Shown here piece by piece: positions 11,393-22,567 of a stretch of DNA of 64,000 nucleotides; position 1 is the first letter of the stretch; each line of letters opens with the position of its first letter. Under the pieces are notes generated by a model. It saw only the letters and a list, made by a program, of their open reading frames with translations. It was not told the origin of the DNA and did not search any database. This stretch comes from Molanna angustata. Its lineage: Eukaryota > Arthropoda > Insecta > Trichoptera > Molannidae. Location: NCBI GenBank assembly GCA_963576475.1, contig OY754986.1:11817321-11881320 (forward strand), in the 5' to 3' direction. The translations under genes and the position numbers were made by a program.

Positions 11393-12116
11393 TTAACATA
11401 TCAAAGGATTAGGCTCTGAGGAGGTCTCTATACTACCTAACAACCCTACTGATTCCCGAATATTAACGTTTAAAAAATCTTTAACGATTCTACATGTATT
11501 CATAATTACCGTTTTTTGCATTTTTATTATTAAATTTTTCGATAAATCTATAATTTCTAAATTACGGATTAACGATTTTGGAATAATGCCAGTGGCTGAA
11601 ATAATGAACGGTAATATTATTATTTTACGAGAATGCCAAAGTCTTTTAATCTCATTACCTAAAAGCGGTGTATTTTCTAATTTTTTCATCAAAAGTTTTT
11701 ATAATATTACTAGAATTTGGAATAGCCACGTCGCAAATATATGTTATTTTTTTAATTTTATCATGTATTATTAAATCGGGTCTGTTATGTTGAATTGACC
11801 GGTCAGTTAATATTGTTTTATCGTAATAAAGCGAAATATTATTATTTTCTAAAAATGAAATCGGATCATATTCATAATATGGTTTTATGTTTATCGCGTC
11901 AAATAATTTATATTTAATAGCTAAATTTTGATGTATTATTTTTGCTACTTGGTTATGTCTAAATGTATATTCTGATTGCGCGAGAAAAGAACAGCCCGAT
12001 ATTATATGATCGATTGTTTCCGGAAAAGCCAAACATTTCCTACAACTATCATCAACTACATTTATGTCTTTTATTATATTATAATTTAATATTATTATGT
12101 ATAAATTCATTAACAA
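11393..12116 (-). pseudogene. LINE C-terminus with restriction-like endonuclease, frameshifted
   Basis: The first frame (12116 down to 11655, 153 residues) carries a CCHC knuckle, CRKCLAFPETIDHIISGC (residues about 25-42). Next are RHN at about 54 and RPDLIIHD...YICDVAIPN (about 112-133), the layout of R2/R4/Dong-type endonucleases (K/RPD then DV). The second frame (11692 down to 11393) continues with EIKRLWHSRKI, SATGIIPKSL and TCRIVKDFL. A frame change within 11655-11692 separates them. The RT domain is not present upstream, so this is a 5'-truncated dead copy. The clade call is inferred from motifs. Confidence 0.75.
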
Positions 12117-12380
12117 TAATTATTACTTTCATAACACATTAACATTATTGTGTCACCCGTTAGGTAAGAGAATACCTATCCGTGTTGGAAGTCCATGGGT
12201 CTATATTATAATACAATTTAAAATATTTAATCAAAATATTACATTATATTTTATTACATTTTATCTTATTGCAGTGTATCACACTATTTATTAATTTACA
12301 TTTTTTGGGAGACAAACAGCTATATTTAAGATAATAATTAAACACCAATTATAAGTCTCCGCTAATAGGCCATACCATCA
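12117..12380. other. No recognisable feature
   Basis: AT-rich flank upstream (minus-strand sense) of the endonuclease fragment, with no continuation of its coding sequence. Confidence 0.35.
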
Positions 12381-12450
12381 GTTGCAGGATGAAAAATACA
12401 ACATCACAATATATTGTGTTTCTGTAATAGATAAAGTTTCATCCTGCAGC
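12381..12450. mobile_element. Small foldback sequence
   Basis: GTTGCAGGATGAAA at the left and TTTCATCCTGCAGC at the right are inverted, with one mismatch, around a 42-bp AT-rich loop. It could be a tiny MITE or the ends of a larger decayed element. Confidence 0.5.
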
Positions 12451-12621
12451 CGAGGTAAACATAATATTACTTGAAAATATTAAATTAGATTAAAAATATT
12501 CATATTCACAAACAAATGACATATTTTTACAGAACTTAGCACTAAGAACATTTCTCGCCCCTGTAATACTACACTGGAATACCTACGTCAAATTCTGGTT
12601 AGTAAAGTATTGAATTATTTA

Positions 12622-13015
12622 TAATATATTGTTACAAACACGCCAAAGAAATGAATTTTGTCGATAATTAGTGGATACTTGTTTTAACGAGAATATGGGA
12701 TTTTGGCGTCGCGATTGAGTAGGCACCTTAAGATTTATTTTGTTAAGTAGATATGGGCAGTCTATTTGACTTTTTAAGATTTTTAGTAGATAGACCATGT
12801 CAGCAGTGTCACGACGTTTGTAAAGAGGCAAAAGGTGGTGGTGTTTACATAATTATAAAGAGTCAGTTTGAAAATTTCGTGCTTTGAAATTAAGAAATCT
12901 GATAAATCGTTTCTGTACTCCTTCAATACGAGAGATATAGACATCATACATTGGATTTCATACTTGGAATGCATATTCAAGTTGGCTTCTGACAAAGATA
13001 CAGTAAAGAATTTTC
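12622..13015 (-). pseudogene. Jockey/CR1-type LINE, C-terminal RT fragment
   Basis: Combining two frames gives VWNPMYDVYISRIEGVQKRF, IRFLNFKARN, then LYKRRDTADMVYLLKILKSQ and IDCPYLLNKINLKVP. The signatures IEGVQKRFIRF, RRD...LLKIL and IDCP.LL are those of the region after the RT domain in jockey/CR1-type LINEs. A frame change near 12800 breaks it. Confidence 0.8.
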
Positions 13016-13130
13016 ATATTGCGTCATATTCCATAACATTATATTATATTACATTCTATCATATTACATTCCATCATATTAAATTAAATTGTATTACATC
13101 ATATTATATAACATTACATTATAATGAATT
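13016..13130. repeat. ATTACAT/ATATTAC low-complexity tract
   Basis: Iterated imperfect CATATTACATT and TTATATTACATTC words; no precise unit. Confidence 0.6.
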
Positions 13131-13607
13131 ATAGTGTCGTGATTCCTTTTATGAGGTAATGCACACCCTATCATTATTTGTTACTTTATACCCCACATTG
13201 TGAGATACGCTGAGATGGTATGTACATAATATATACCTTTATATGTATTTATGTATGCGATTCAATTTTGTTTTGTTTTTGTATGTACATGGATACTTAT
13301 CATTTATTTTTTAAATCGTATCAATGCGATATTATTAGTGTTTTACTATGTGTTGTAAAATATGAACGTGAGTTAGGTACACAATGAAGAGGTGGTGATA
13401 TAAGATAACGTAAATTATATCCAGATAACGCTATTTTTTGATTTGTGACAAACATGTGTTTTTACAGGTCCGTTCTATCGATGAATTAATTAAAAAATAT
13501 ATATTGTTTTAGCCAACGCATATAACTTTTCTTATTTAAAACTATTCAAAAAAGTTTACATACTCGTAGTATGTAGGTTCTGAGGCTTTTGAACAACCAT
13601 GGGAAAG
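13131..13607. other. No gene; short fragment of repeat Q
   Basis: 13183-13225 (TACCCCACATTGTGAGATA) resembles the end of repeat Q. The rest is unassigned AT-rich DNA. Confidence 0.4.
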
Positions 13608-13678
13608 TTGCATGTAATACATGAGATCCAACTGTCGATGGCGATTGTAGATATGCATAATTGAAGAATACGCTCCAA

Positions 13679-13691
13679 ACTGCATATAAAC
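13679..13691. repeat. Left 13-bp target-site duplication
   Basis: ACTGCATATAAAC, repeated exactly at 15175-15187, flanks the LINE at 13692-15174. Confidence 0.95.
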
Positions 13692-15174
13692 TCTTCTCTT
13701 CGATGGCGCTACAGCCCAAGTCGAGCCTTGGCCTCCTTCAACTTCTGCCTCCAACCCCGTCTGTCCTCAGCTGCCGTCCTCCAGTTTGTAATGCTTAGGA
13801 GCTGTACCGCATCCCTCCTCACCTCGTCCTGCCATCGCAACCTGGGTCTTCCTATCTTCCTTTTTCCTCCTGGATGATCAGTCATAATTCTCTTGGGAAT
13901 TCGCATATTTGGCATTCTCTGAACATGTCCAGCCCATCTCAATCTCGATAGTCTTATATATGTTGAGATACTGGGTGTTTCATATATTCTGGACAGTTCA
14001 TCGTTTTGCCTTATACGCCACTCTTCCCCATCCTTCACTGGTCCACATATGCGGCGGAGAACTTTCCTCTCAAATACATCCAAAGCTTCAGCAGATTTTA
14101 TTGTGAGTGTCAATGCCTCGCACCCATATGTAACCACAGTCCTTATAATTGTCTTGTAAAGGATAATTTTGGTTTTTCTATGGACGTTTCGAGATTTAAA
14201 CACTGGTACCAAGGAGAAGTATGTCCTGTTACCTGCTGAGATTCTTTTCTTTATTTCCTCCGCTTCCTCATTGCATTCCGTGAGATGAGATCCCAAGTAT
14301 GTGAATTGATTGACTGATTCGAATGTGTGATTCTCTGCTAGCTGCACGTTTCCTCTTGTTCTATTAGGTGCGTTTCGGCTTTGTATCATAAACTTTGTCT
14401 TTTCGTTATTAATCTTTAAGCCCACCTCATGTGCTGCAGATACCAGGGGGTCGAGAACTTCCTTTATGGCTGTTTGGGTTCTTCCAAGTATACTTAGGTC
14501 ATCCGCATATCCCACTATCTGACTGCTTTTGAAACATATATTAGAGCCATTGTCAACTGGTGTTCTGCGGATAACGTATTCCAGGGCGAGGTTGAAAAGA
14601 GTAGGAGCCAGACTATCTCCTTGTTTCAATCCCTGTGTGATTGCAAAAGTCTCTGTTAAATCACCCTGCACCTTAACTCTACATTGGGAGTTGGTCATTG
14701 TCATTTTCACGAGTCTTACTAATTTAGGTGGAATTTGGAATTGTAAGAGGATATCATACAATTTTTCTCTATCTATTGAGTCGTATGCTTGCTTGAAGTC
14801 AATAAACAACTGGTAGATATCTATGTCGAACTCCCAACATTTTGCCAAAATTTGACGGACAGTGAATAGTTGGTCCGTTTGGATCTACCCGCTCTAAAGC
14901 CTGCCTGGTATTCCCCCAGAATGTTCTCAGCATATGGCTCAAGTCTTCTTTTTAATATTATGGTGAGTAGTTTGTAGGCAGTACATAAAAGTGATATCCC
15001 CCTAAAGTTTTCGCACTTTAACCTGTCACCTTTCTTGTAAATAGGGCATATAATGCTTGTTTGCCATTCTTCTGGGATCTTTTCTAGGGTCCACACTTTT
15101 GATATCAGGTTGCACAATAAGGTTATTAAGTGTGCATTTCCATATTTAAACAGCTCTGCTGGTATATTATCAAT
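13692..15174 (-). pseudogene. RTE-like LINE reverse transcriptase, 5'-truncated, one frameshift
   Basis: The minus-strand coding sequence starts within the RT domain (DNIPAELFKYG), continues through PIYKKGD, FRGISLL and QAGFRAGRS, and then loses one base near 14880. It resumes as DQLFTVRQILAKCWEFDIDI, with LFIDFKQAYDSI, TQGLKQGDSLAP and the catalytic YADD. In the 379-residue frame YADD is at about 114-117, and the tail is FTYLGSHLTE, YGCEALTLT, RLRWAGHVQRMP, GRPRLRWQDEV and EAKARLGL-stop. The 3' UTR is only about 17 bases and ends in GAAGAGAAGA. The exact 13-bp TSD on both sides defines the insertion as 1483 bp. The RTE-like assignment rests on tail motifs and the microsatellite-type 3' end. 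The element lacks the endonuclease and cannot be autonomous. Confidence 0.92.
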
Positions 15175-15187
15175 ACTGCATATAAAC
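15175..15187. repeat. Right 13-bp target-site duplication
   Basis: An exact copy of 13679-13691. It marks the 5'-truncation end of the LINE. Confidence 0.95.
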
Positions 15188-15695
15188 ACTTAAACAAAAA
15201 TTAACTATTATTTTAGGATATTTTTTCTATACAAAACATTTAAATTTATTTTATTTTTATTTTTAATTATTATTATTATTACATAAAGCAAATACAACAT
15301 ATATAAACTAACTAATAACGACCCACTAGGGAAAAGCCATGTAGGTATATACATATGTCAGAATAGGATGGAATGGAGGTCGGTCTGTTTTTCCTACCAA
15401 GAATATGAAAACAGCATGATGTATGTTTGTAGGTAGGTATATATCAAACTATTGAGTGAGATATTGTGTAGTGTTAACTACCTTACAAATTGTATGAAAC
15501 GATGTCGTCACTAAATTCAATTTTTATCAAAATCGTTATGTACTACTACAATGTTAATATTTTTTAAAGCAAATTAAATTATCTAGTTGGTTTCGGTGAA
15601 AGTCTATACAAAATGTTCCTTCATACACGTGTCTTGGCTTTATACTGTCGATTAATTCTCTTGAACGCATAGACAGTTGGATTTTTCCATTTTTA

Positions 15696-15742
15696 AGGAC
15701 AGCGCTTCCGAAACATGTCGCAAAGTGACTTGTAAAAAAATA
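15696..15742. repeat. One arm of foldback element J
   Basis: GACAGCGCTTCCGAAACATG and TCGCAAAGTGACT match one arm of the complete foldback element at 62634-62762. The opposite arm is absent here. Confidence 0.7.
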
Positions 15743-16255
15743 TAGTGGTCAATTTCTTCATTCGATGAATAACAGGGCAGAGTAACATCTCTCTCTTCAA
15801 AAAACACATAAATCAAATTTAATTATTGAATAGTAATAATGTAAAATACCAACAATATTCGCTAATTAATGGGTGGGATGTGATAAATTTAAAATTAACG
15901 CCAAAAAATCTAACAGGACAGTCACAAACTAATTATGCATCCATACAGACAGACATTGCGTCATACCAACGTCGGCTATAGTAGTAATGTGTTATCTTGC
16001 AAATGTCTACAACTAGTGATAATTTCTCATTATTTTTTTTAACTGATTGTTACATCATCATACAATATTTATGGGTTGTACGTAGACTATACTCTGCCCC
16101 AATTTATATATCTTTAATATTCGTTCTTTTCTGTGTTATTAACATTACAGATAAACATAGTATTTTTCGGGACGATACATTAATTAGTCTAAATAAATAA
16201 CAGAAGATTTAGAAATTTGATTAATTTCATAGTAAACGACGTGTGTGCACGTTCA
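15743..16255. other. No recognisable feature
   Basis: AT-rich DNA with a single 67-codon frame (15997-16200) that is hydrophobic but unrecognised and probably fortuitous. Confidence 0.35.
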
Positions 16256-17395
16256 TTCTTTGCACATTCTTGATCTAAGTCTTGCATACTTGATCTTGTC
16301 TTGGACTTAAATTTCCTAACACGATCGTGTCTTGGACTTAGCTTTGTATACTTGATCATGTTGGACTAAATTTTACGAAAAGGATCGTGTCTTGGTCTTA
16401 ATTTTGCATAGGTACTTGATCGTTTCTTGGACTTAACTTTGCAAACACGATCGTGTCATGGACTTAAATTTCCGACACGATCGTGTCTTGGACTTAGTTT
16501 GTATTCTCGATCGTTTCATGATGTTAATTTTGCAAAATATTTGATTGTGCCATGCTCTTCTCTGCTTACTCTATTGTGGTTTTGCATACTCGTGTCATGC
16601 TTACTCTATGGTGGTTTTGCATACTCGTGTCATGCTTACTCTATGGTGGTTTTGCATACTCGATCATGTCGCGCTCTTAGCCTTGCATTTATACTCGATC
16701 ATGTATTAGTAAAAGTCTCGTATAAGCGCTCGTATCATGATATAAGCACACTCGCGCGTAACATGGTATTAGTATTGCACATTCGCTCGTATCATGGGAT
16801 TAGTATTGCACATTCGCATGTATCATAATTGGTATAACACATTCGCTTGTATCATGGTATTAGTATTGCACATTCGCATGTATCATAATTAGTATAACAC
16901 ATTCGCTCGTATCATGGTATTAGTATAAAACATTCGCTCGTATCATGGTATTAGTATTGCACACTCGCTCGTATCATGGTATTAGTATTGCACATTCGCA
17001 TGTATCATAATTGGTATAACACATTCGTTCGTATCATGGTATTAGTATAACACACTCGCTCGTATCATGGTATTGGTATTGCACACTCGCTCGTATCATG
17101 GTATTAGTATTGCACATTCGCATGTATCATAATTGGTATAACACATTCGCTCGTATCATGGTATTAGTATTGCACATTCGCATGTATCATAATTAGTATA
17201 ACACATTCGCTCGTATCATGGTATTAGTATTGCACATTCGCATGTATCATAATTGGTATAACACATTCGCTCGTATCATGGTATTAGTATAACACACTCG
17301 CTCTTATCATGGAATTAGTACTGCACACTCGCTCGTATCATGTAATTTGTATTGAACATTCGCTCGTATAGTTTTGTACAATCGATCATGTCTTA
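16256..17395. repeat. Minisatellite, about 30-33-bp unit with dimeric order
   Basis: The right two thirds alternate a unit of about 31 bp (CGTATCATGGTATTAGTATT, then GCACATTCGCT) with one of about 29 bp (TGTATCATAATTGGTATAAC, then ACATTCGC). This gives a higher-order period near 60 bp. The left third (16256-16730) is made of older, more diverged units with GATCGTGTCTTGGACTTA words. The gradient of divergence suggests amplification spreading rightwards. No coding role is proposed. Confidence 0.92.
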
Positions 17396-17433
17396 GGCTG
17401 GGTAGTTTCAATAAAATTACTTTCAGTTCTTCT

Positions 17434-17486
17434 ATTGAAATATAATACCGTCAAACGACGCAATTTTGACGGTATTAGATTTCAAT
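17434..17486. other. Perfectly stacked small hairpin
   Basis: ATTGAAATATAATACCGTCA and its inverse TGACGGTATTAGATTTCAAT fold into an about 20-bp stem with two mismatches around a short loop. The flanking TTTCAATAAA word suggests a larger decayed foldback element. Confidence 0.6.
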
Positions 17487-17989
17487 GAAACAACCAAAAG
17501 CATTGAACAATAATTTTATGATTGTTTACTTAGTAAATCTTGGTTTAAGAAAATCTGCTGAATAAGAAGGATTTTACGGTTTGATATAATTATATTTAAT
17601 TATAACTACAGCATAATATAAGCTAAATGTAAAAGTTCACATTCATTATAAGATCAAAAATATACCTTTGTAATCTGAAAATGTTGTATTTAAGTTTCAA
17701 GTTATATCAGTATATATGTATTGTATATACATGGATACTGTTTGAGAAAAACAGTGTCATTTATATTCCGGTCATATGTTGAGATTTTCATATAACATAA
17801 TAAAGGATGTCAGTGATAACAACGTTAGCACATTGTATATTATATGTTAATACGAAAAAAAGGCGATAACTGTCATTTTTCACTCAACCATAAATATTAA
17901 TTATTTAGTATGAAATACTATTCTCGTCTTATATATTCTGTGTGTTAAAAAATATATTGTCAACGTGTTGTCGTTGTATGTATTGCACC
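17487..17989. other. No recognisable feature
   Basis: AT-rich sequence without a repeat match in the window. Confidence 0.35.
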
Positions 17990-18230
17990 TTTAACTACAT
18001 TTATTTCTGCAAGGTGCCGGCTTAGAATAGTGTTTCCACTCCTATCTTTTATTGTTTTCGAGAATCCCGTAAGAGACAGGTAATGGATACAACAGGCAAT
18101 AAATACAATAGGCAATAATAACATCTCAAATAGTTCAGCATTGAGGTTCACCACCCATTCTGAATGTAGTACCATTTTAGGTGAGACGAGACTGCTGTGT
18201 GGGTATGCACGCATGTGTTGTGCTGCCATT
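17990..18230 (+). repeat. Repeat Q, copy 1
   Basis: Shares GTTTCCACTCCTATCTTTTA, GAATCCCGTAAGAGACAGG, CACCCATTCTGAATGTAGTA and TGTGTGGGTATGCACGCATG with copies at 43395-43600, 52700-52870 (minus) and 56340-56470 (minus). It is a dispersed repeat of unknown class, with no coding potential. Confidence 0.7.
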
Positions 18231-18529
18231 TATATATGTAGTATACTAGATGGAGTATTCCGTGCAATAAGTGAGTCAAGGTATATCGCGCGTTTGACGT
18301 TTTGGTTGGCAACATATTGCAGTTTTCCTTACATTTCAAAACATCCTAGATAACTGTTCTCTAAATCTTAATGAACAAAGTATTTTTTTTTTGACAAATA
18401 AATCTAAAAACAATTCACATTTAATGTGAATTGTACGACTAATTATGTCGTTATTCTCAATAGAAAAACGATGTGGTCTGCTCACCTCGTTGTCAAAAGT
18501 CCCGCGGAAAAAAGCCTCACTTCGATTCA

Positions 18530-19509
18530 TGCAATCTCATGTCAGTAAAACTCTGTTTTGCAATATCCATTCTCTCAATAGTTTGAAGAACTTTCTTCCA
18601 ATACATTGTAAAATCGCACTAGCTCAATCCTTGCTTGATTATGGTGATGTGTGTTATATGGATGCCAATGAAGAATTATTAAATTAACTGGAACGATTAC
18701 TGAATGTTTGTATACGGTTCATAGATGGGTCGATGGCAGAGCGGTTAGCGCGCTGGGCTAGTAATCCAGTGGCCACGAGTTCGAATCCTGCCTCGACCGA
18801 TTTCGTTCACCTATAGCACAAGAATTTATTTGCTTATTTTAGGGAACGTAGGAAGATGTATATGTACTTGTCTAACAAGGACATATTCATTTAAAAAAAA
18901 ATACAATCTAAAAAAATATGTTTCGACTTGTAGAAATATACTTCGTTGGCCAAAGATACGAGATCGTCGTAACATTCACATTCTTAATCCATATTCACCA
19001 CAATATTTAAAAAATAACGTCGTTTTCTTGTCAAGTCATGGCCTACCCCTTCGATCTGCTGAAGGTACTACACTAGCTATCCCCATTCACAATAAAGAAG
19101 TTTTCAGCTCTTCTTTTCAAGTACAATCAGCTAGACTATGGAATGACCTAAGTGATGAAGTAACGTCATCTTAATCCATTTAAATATTAAAAGGTAAACT
19201 AAAAAACAATATTAATTTATCAAATAGTTCCTGAATTTTTTATATATCCTTCCGTAACCTTCTCCTTTCCTCATTTCTATGTGAGGTATTACTTTTTTTA
19301 ATTCTTTAACTCTCTTTACTTTTTTTCTCTTTGTATTTTTTTCTTACTCTTCTATTTTATTTTTTTATCTATCTATATTTCTCACTAAATAAGTACCAAT
19401 TTAACTTCGGAGACTTCACGTTGCTCGGGTTGGTTGGAAGAAATTGCCTTATGGTATAAACCCGCCTTTGTACACATGCACATAAATTATATGAATAAAT
19501 AAATAAATA
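18530..19509 (+). pseudogene. Jockey/CR1-type LINE 3' part, interrupted by a SINE
   Basis: The first segment reads HSLNSLKNFLPIHCKIALAQ, then LDYGDVCYMDANEELLN, a stop, and LERLLNVCIRF. SINE family 1 follows. The second segment reads RWPKIRDRRNIHILNPYSPQ, FLSSHGLPLRS and SARLWNDLSDEVTSS. The 3' UTR ends GGTTGGTTGGAAGAAATTGC and TATAAACCCGCC, with a (AATA)n tail at about 19490-19509. The sequence matches the C-terminal domain conserved in jockey-like LINEs. It is broken by stops and the insertion. Confidence 0.85.
18723..18905 (+). mobile_element. tRNA-derived SINE family 1, copy 1
   Basis: The tRNA-like head 18729-18797 has box A TGGCAGAGCGGTTAGCG and box B GAGTTCGAATCC. The acceptor halves GTCGATG/CCTCGAC pair except at one position. 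The anticodon arm CTGGG-CTAGTAA-TCCAG would give anticodon AGU. The T stem does not close, so it is not a working tRNA. The body (CGTTCACCTATAGCACAAG, GGGAACGTAGGAAGATGTAT) leads to a poly-A tail. It sits inside the LINE coding region. Confidence 0.9.
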
Positions 19510-19535
19510 CGAAATTTGTTAACTGACATCTAGTA

Positions 19536-19807
19536 TCATCATCATCATCAGCCATTATTCGTCCAGTGTTGGATATAGGCCTTCCATTTCAACCTCCATG
19601 GTTTCCTATCCCTCGCCACTCTGTGCCATTGCCACTCGTTTGATGTCGTCAGACCATCTTGTTTGCGGTCTTCCCGGGTTTCTGCGTCCAGTTCTTGGTT
19701 GCCACTCCACGGTACGTTTGGTCCATCGATCATCTGCTATCCTTATTACATTGTAAGCCCTATTCCATTTTAAAGAAGCTACCTTGTATTCATCTTTTGT
19801 CCATTCT
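19536..19807 (-). pseudogene. RTE-like LINE 3' fragment with 12-bp TSD
   Basis: The minus strand reads DDRWTKRTVEWQPRTGRRNP, then GRPQTRWSDDIKRVA. After a frame change it reads WHRVARDRKPWRLKWKAYIQ, HW. This is the RTE-like tail, ending in a (TGA)n 3' microsatellite. The 12-bp word TGACATCTAGTA is present at 19524-19535 and 19808-19819, an exact TSD. Confidence 0.88.
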
Positions 19808-19819
19808 TGACATCTAGTA

Positions 19820-20473
19820 TACTATATGAAAATCTATGATTGGGGTAGAGTATAGTCTACATACAATCCATAAATTGTATAATTCTAACAACATAACAGG
19901 TAGTTGTCAACATTTGCAAGATAACACATTACTACTCTAGCCGACGTTTGTACAAAGTAACTTGTATTACATATATTATTAAAAATACATGAAGGTCTTC
20001 AATTTTTTTTTTGATTTACTTGTATACGATTATTTCCGCAAAAAAAAATATTACCATATAAATGAAAAATAATATAACGGGTTTAATATAATTCAAATTC
20101 ATATATGCGGCCATGGTGTATGTGTATCGGTTGAAAGGAAATAAATAATATGTATGTTCACATAGAAACCCAATATTCGTACGGGAAGGATAGGGTTATG
20201 AATTCCATCAATTGGAAATGGTCAAAGGGTATATGGTATCTATTTGTGGAAGATATTATTTTACAAACATGAAAAAAATCTAGGGTTTCACTATAACTTT
20301 TCGAAAATCTTTCATGATCAATGCTAAATATAAAACACTCAACAAAAATACAGATTAAAAATACCAACTCGAAGTCCGATATACACACCAGTCTCATAAT
20401 ATGTACAACTAAATCATCTTTCAACCAATTAACAGAATAGGTAAGGACCCACCTCTTACATTATAATAAACAG
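19820..20473. other. No recognisable gene
   Basis: AT-rich. An 88-codon minus frame (20158-20424) has no recognised motif. Confidence 0.35.
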
Positions 20474-20580
20474 CAAAATACACTAAAAATTATTATCAAA
20501 GTACACTGAAATAAATTCTCGAAGAACACTAAAATAAATTCTCGAAGAACACTAAAATAAATTCTCGAAGAACACTAGTG
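20474..20580. repeat. Minisatellite, 23-bp unit
   Basis: ACACTAAAATAAATTCTCGA plus AGA, three near-perfect tandem units preceded by two diverged ones. Related units reappear at 21423-21486. Confidence 0.9.
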
Positions 20581-20644
20581 TTCGCTACAATTATGATATG
20601 TCAACGATATTCCCGTAATTCAAGTATATATTTATTTAATAATA

Positions 20645-20792
20645 CTTCTCGGGAAACTAACAGGTAATATGTCAAATATTAATTTAACACGCACCCAATA
20701 ACAAGCTGCCACATTCTGGAGACTTACGATATTTATCGTCTCACAGATCCAGACTGAAAACACAATTTAAAACTGTGTCTCCACCAGGAGGA
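20645..20792 (-). mobile_element. SINE family C, 5'-truncated copy
   Basis: The tail and body (AACACGCACCCAATAACAAG, TATCGTCTCACAGATCCAGA, AACTGTGTCTCCACCAGGAG) match SINE C on the minus strand, but the tRNA-like head is missing. Confidence 0.8.
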
Positions 20793-20839
20793 CAATTATA
20801 TACACATGGGTATTATATACACATGGGTAGGTATGTATT

Positions 20840-21069
20840 GTCATCATCAGCAATGGTGCTACAGCCCAGTGTGGGCCTTGGCCTCCTCAAGAAACTGCAT
20901 CCATCCTGCCCTGTCGACAGAAAGTCTCCTCCAATTTGTCTGTCCGATCGCTCTTATATCGCCCTTGATGTCGTCCAGCGTCCAGCCATATCATCCTAGG
21001 TCTCCCTCTGCTTTTTCTTCCTTCAGGGCAGGTGTCCAATACTTTCACCTTTCCAATTCTTTCTTTTTT
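20840..21069 (-). pseudogene. RTE-like LINE 3' fragment
   Basis: The minus strand reads KVKVLDTCPEGRKSRGRPRM, IWLD, then after a frame change WRRLSVDRAGWMQFLEEAKA, HTGL. The 3' tail is TGATGATGAC. AGGTATGTATT (20829-20839) and AGGCATGTATT (21070-21080) are a possible TSD with one mismatch. Confidence 0.8.
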
Positions 21070-21080
21070 AGGCATGTATT

Positions 21081-21422
21081 TCGGTACTTTAATATTTTGA
21101 GGTTCAATATTTGTTATACTTTATCCTGCATACTTTCCTTCATACCTACAACATTTGCCTACAAAAGTCAGTTAGCATCAAGACCACACCATATGACCTT
21201 TATTTTCGGACTCTCTTCAAACAATTCATTCAAATCTGTGTCATCGCCATTCAAGTTCAGGTTTAGTGTTGTGATATTATGTGAGGTGAATATAAAGAGG
21301 CATAATATGGGAAATTAATTTCTGGACTAGACCACGGGAAAGGTAGGTAAATTATCTTCTCTTTTCCATCTTCCTGTCACTGGGTAAAACCAGCGACACA
21401 CACAACTAGAATATGTTGGGAA
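21081..21422. other. No recognisable feature
   Basis: AT-rich DNA between the RTE fragment and the minisatellite remnant. Confidence 0.35.
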
Positions 21423-21486
21423 AGTACACTAGAATATATTATCAAAGAACACTACACGAATATATTATTGAAGTATACTAGAATAA
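21423..21486. repeat. Minisatellite remnant related to 20474-20580
   Basis: Units ACACTAGAATATATTATCAAAGA and ACACTACACGAATATATTATTGAAG are diverged versions of the 23-bp unit. The SINE and RTE fragments may have split one array. Confidence 0.65.
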
Positions 21487-22567
21487 GGACATCAGACTTA
21501 ATGTATCTTTATGACATAATAAACTATTATAGACAGAATTTCTGAAAAGTATTAATTTCAACATACCAAACAGACGAACAAGGCAGATTTCAATGTTCTT
21601 TTTAGACAAAAAAGAACACCAACGCCGCTGATAATAAATTCGCCACTGTACCGATGCCTTACCACATATAATAATTTGGAAAGGTTCGTGGACATATTCT
21701 ATGTGTCCAGGAATCTTTTCAGGAGCCACATTAGACAGGAATAATTTATTGTTTTTTACCAGCAGTGAGTACATGTAACATGAAATCAAAGATGTGCTGA
21801 TTAAGTTACAATAGGTACTAATTCTTATATTCACTCGCCTATTCTGAGACTAGATAGACTTTGTAATGAGTTTGGCTCTGTTGATGTCTTTTACTGTTCG
21901 ATATATGAATATAAAGAGAGACTTTTGAAGATTGTATAAATTCTGGGTTCTTCTTCTTTTTATCTTTTATTTTTGTTTTTTGCTTAATCTTTTGCTTGTT
22001 TTTCTTTAATTTTATATTTATTGTACTTCACTACCTATATATTTTGTAAATTTTTTAATATATTTTTTCTTGATATTTTTTTGTTGTTATATAAGGTACC
22101 TATTTATAATTATGTATGTATGTATACCTCGCCCAGCGAAAGATTGCGGCTGACATAACCTGTGCATAAACCAATTTTAGTGCAGTAAAATACTCTAATT
22201 TGTATTAACCAATAAAATTAATTGGCTTTCGAAGTTGTGCAGCGAATTACGTGTCACTTTTTCCCTGACCCTGACCTTTTCCATCCATACATTTTTAACA
22301 ACGCTTTATAAAACTGTCACCCGCAATCTCTTGTTTGTCGAGTTCTATTTTGCTTCGTGGTTCATAAACATATGTTTTAATAATTTGTAATTGTGTATGT
22401 ATATTATTATATAAATATATAAATAAAAAAATATTTACATGTTTTATTTACATTAGTAAAATTGTTAAAATTTTATTTTGTACGTAGCGCATTTTACAAA
22501 AATAATAATAAATGATTCAGACGGGGAATCGGCTTCATTTTTAAACGGATCTTTGTAATAATAGTTT
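21487..22567. other. No recognisable feature
   Basis: AT-rich sequence. A 118-codon minus frame (21478-21834) has no motif I recognise. Confidence 0.35.

Larger units (their letters stand above)
13608..15690 (+). repeat. Family A copy split by an RTE-like LINE
   Basis: Left part 13608-13691 is the A head (TTGCATGTAATACATGAG, ATCCAACTGTCGAT). The right part 15188-15690 runs from the A landmarks GATGGAATGGAGGTCGGTC and GAATATGAAAACAGCATGAT to the terminal CATAGACAGTTGGAT. The middle of A between GTTAATATTTTT and the tail is missing, so this is an internally deleted copy. Confidence 0.8.

Noticed and set aside
16427..16828. 133-codon plus-strand frame
   Set aside because: It is a reading of the diverged part of the minisatellite; repeated SCHGL/RSYHD words follow the repeat unit.
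18729..18797. Functional tRNA gene (threonine, AGU) and its copy at 52994-53062
   Set aside because: The acceptor stem has a mismatch and the T stem does not close. The sequence continues into a shared non-tRNA body with a poly-A tail, so it is a SINE head.
20887..21075. Independent small protein beginning MPKKERIGK
   Set aside because: It is the C-terminal tail of an RTE-like LINE read from a start in flanking sequence.
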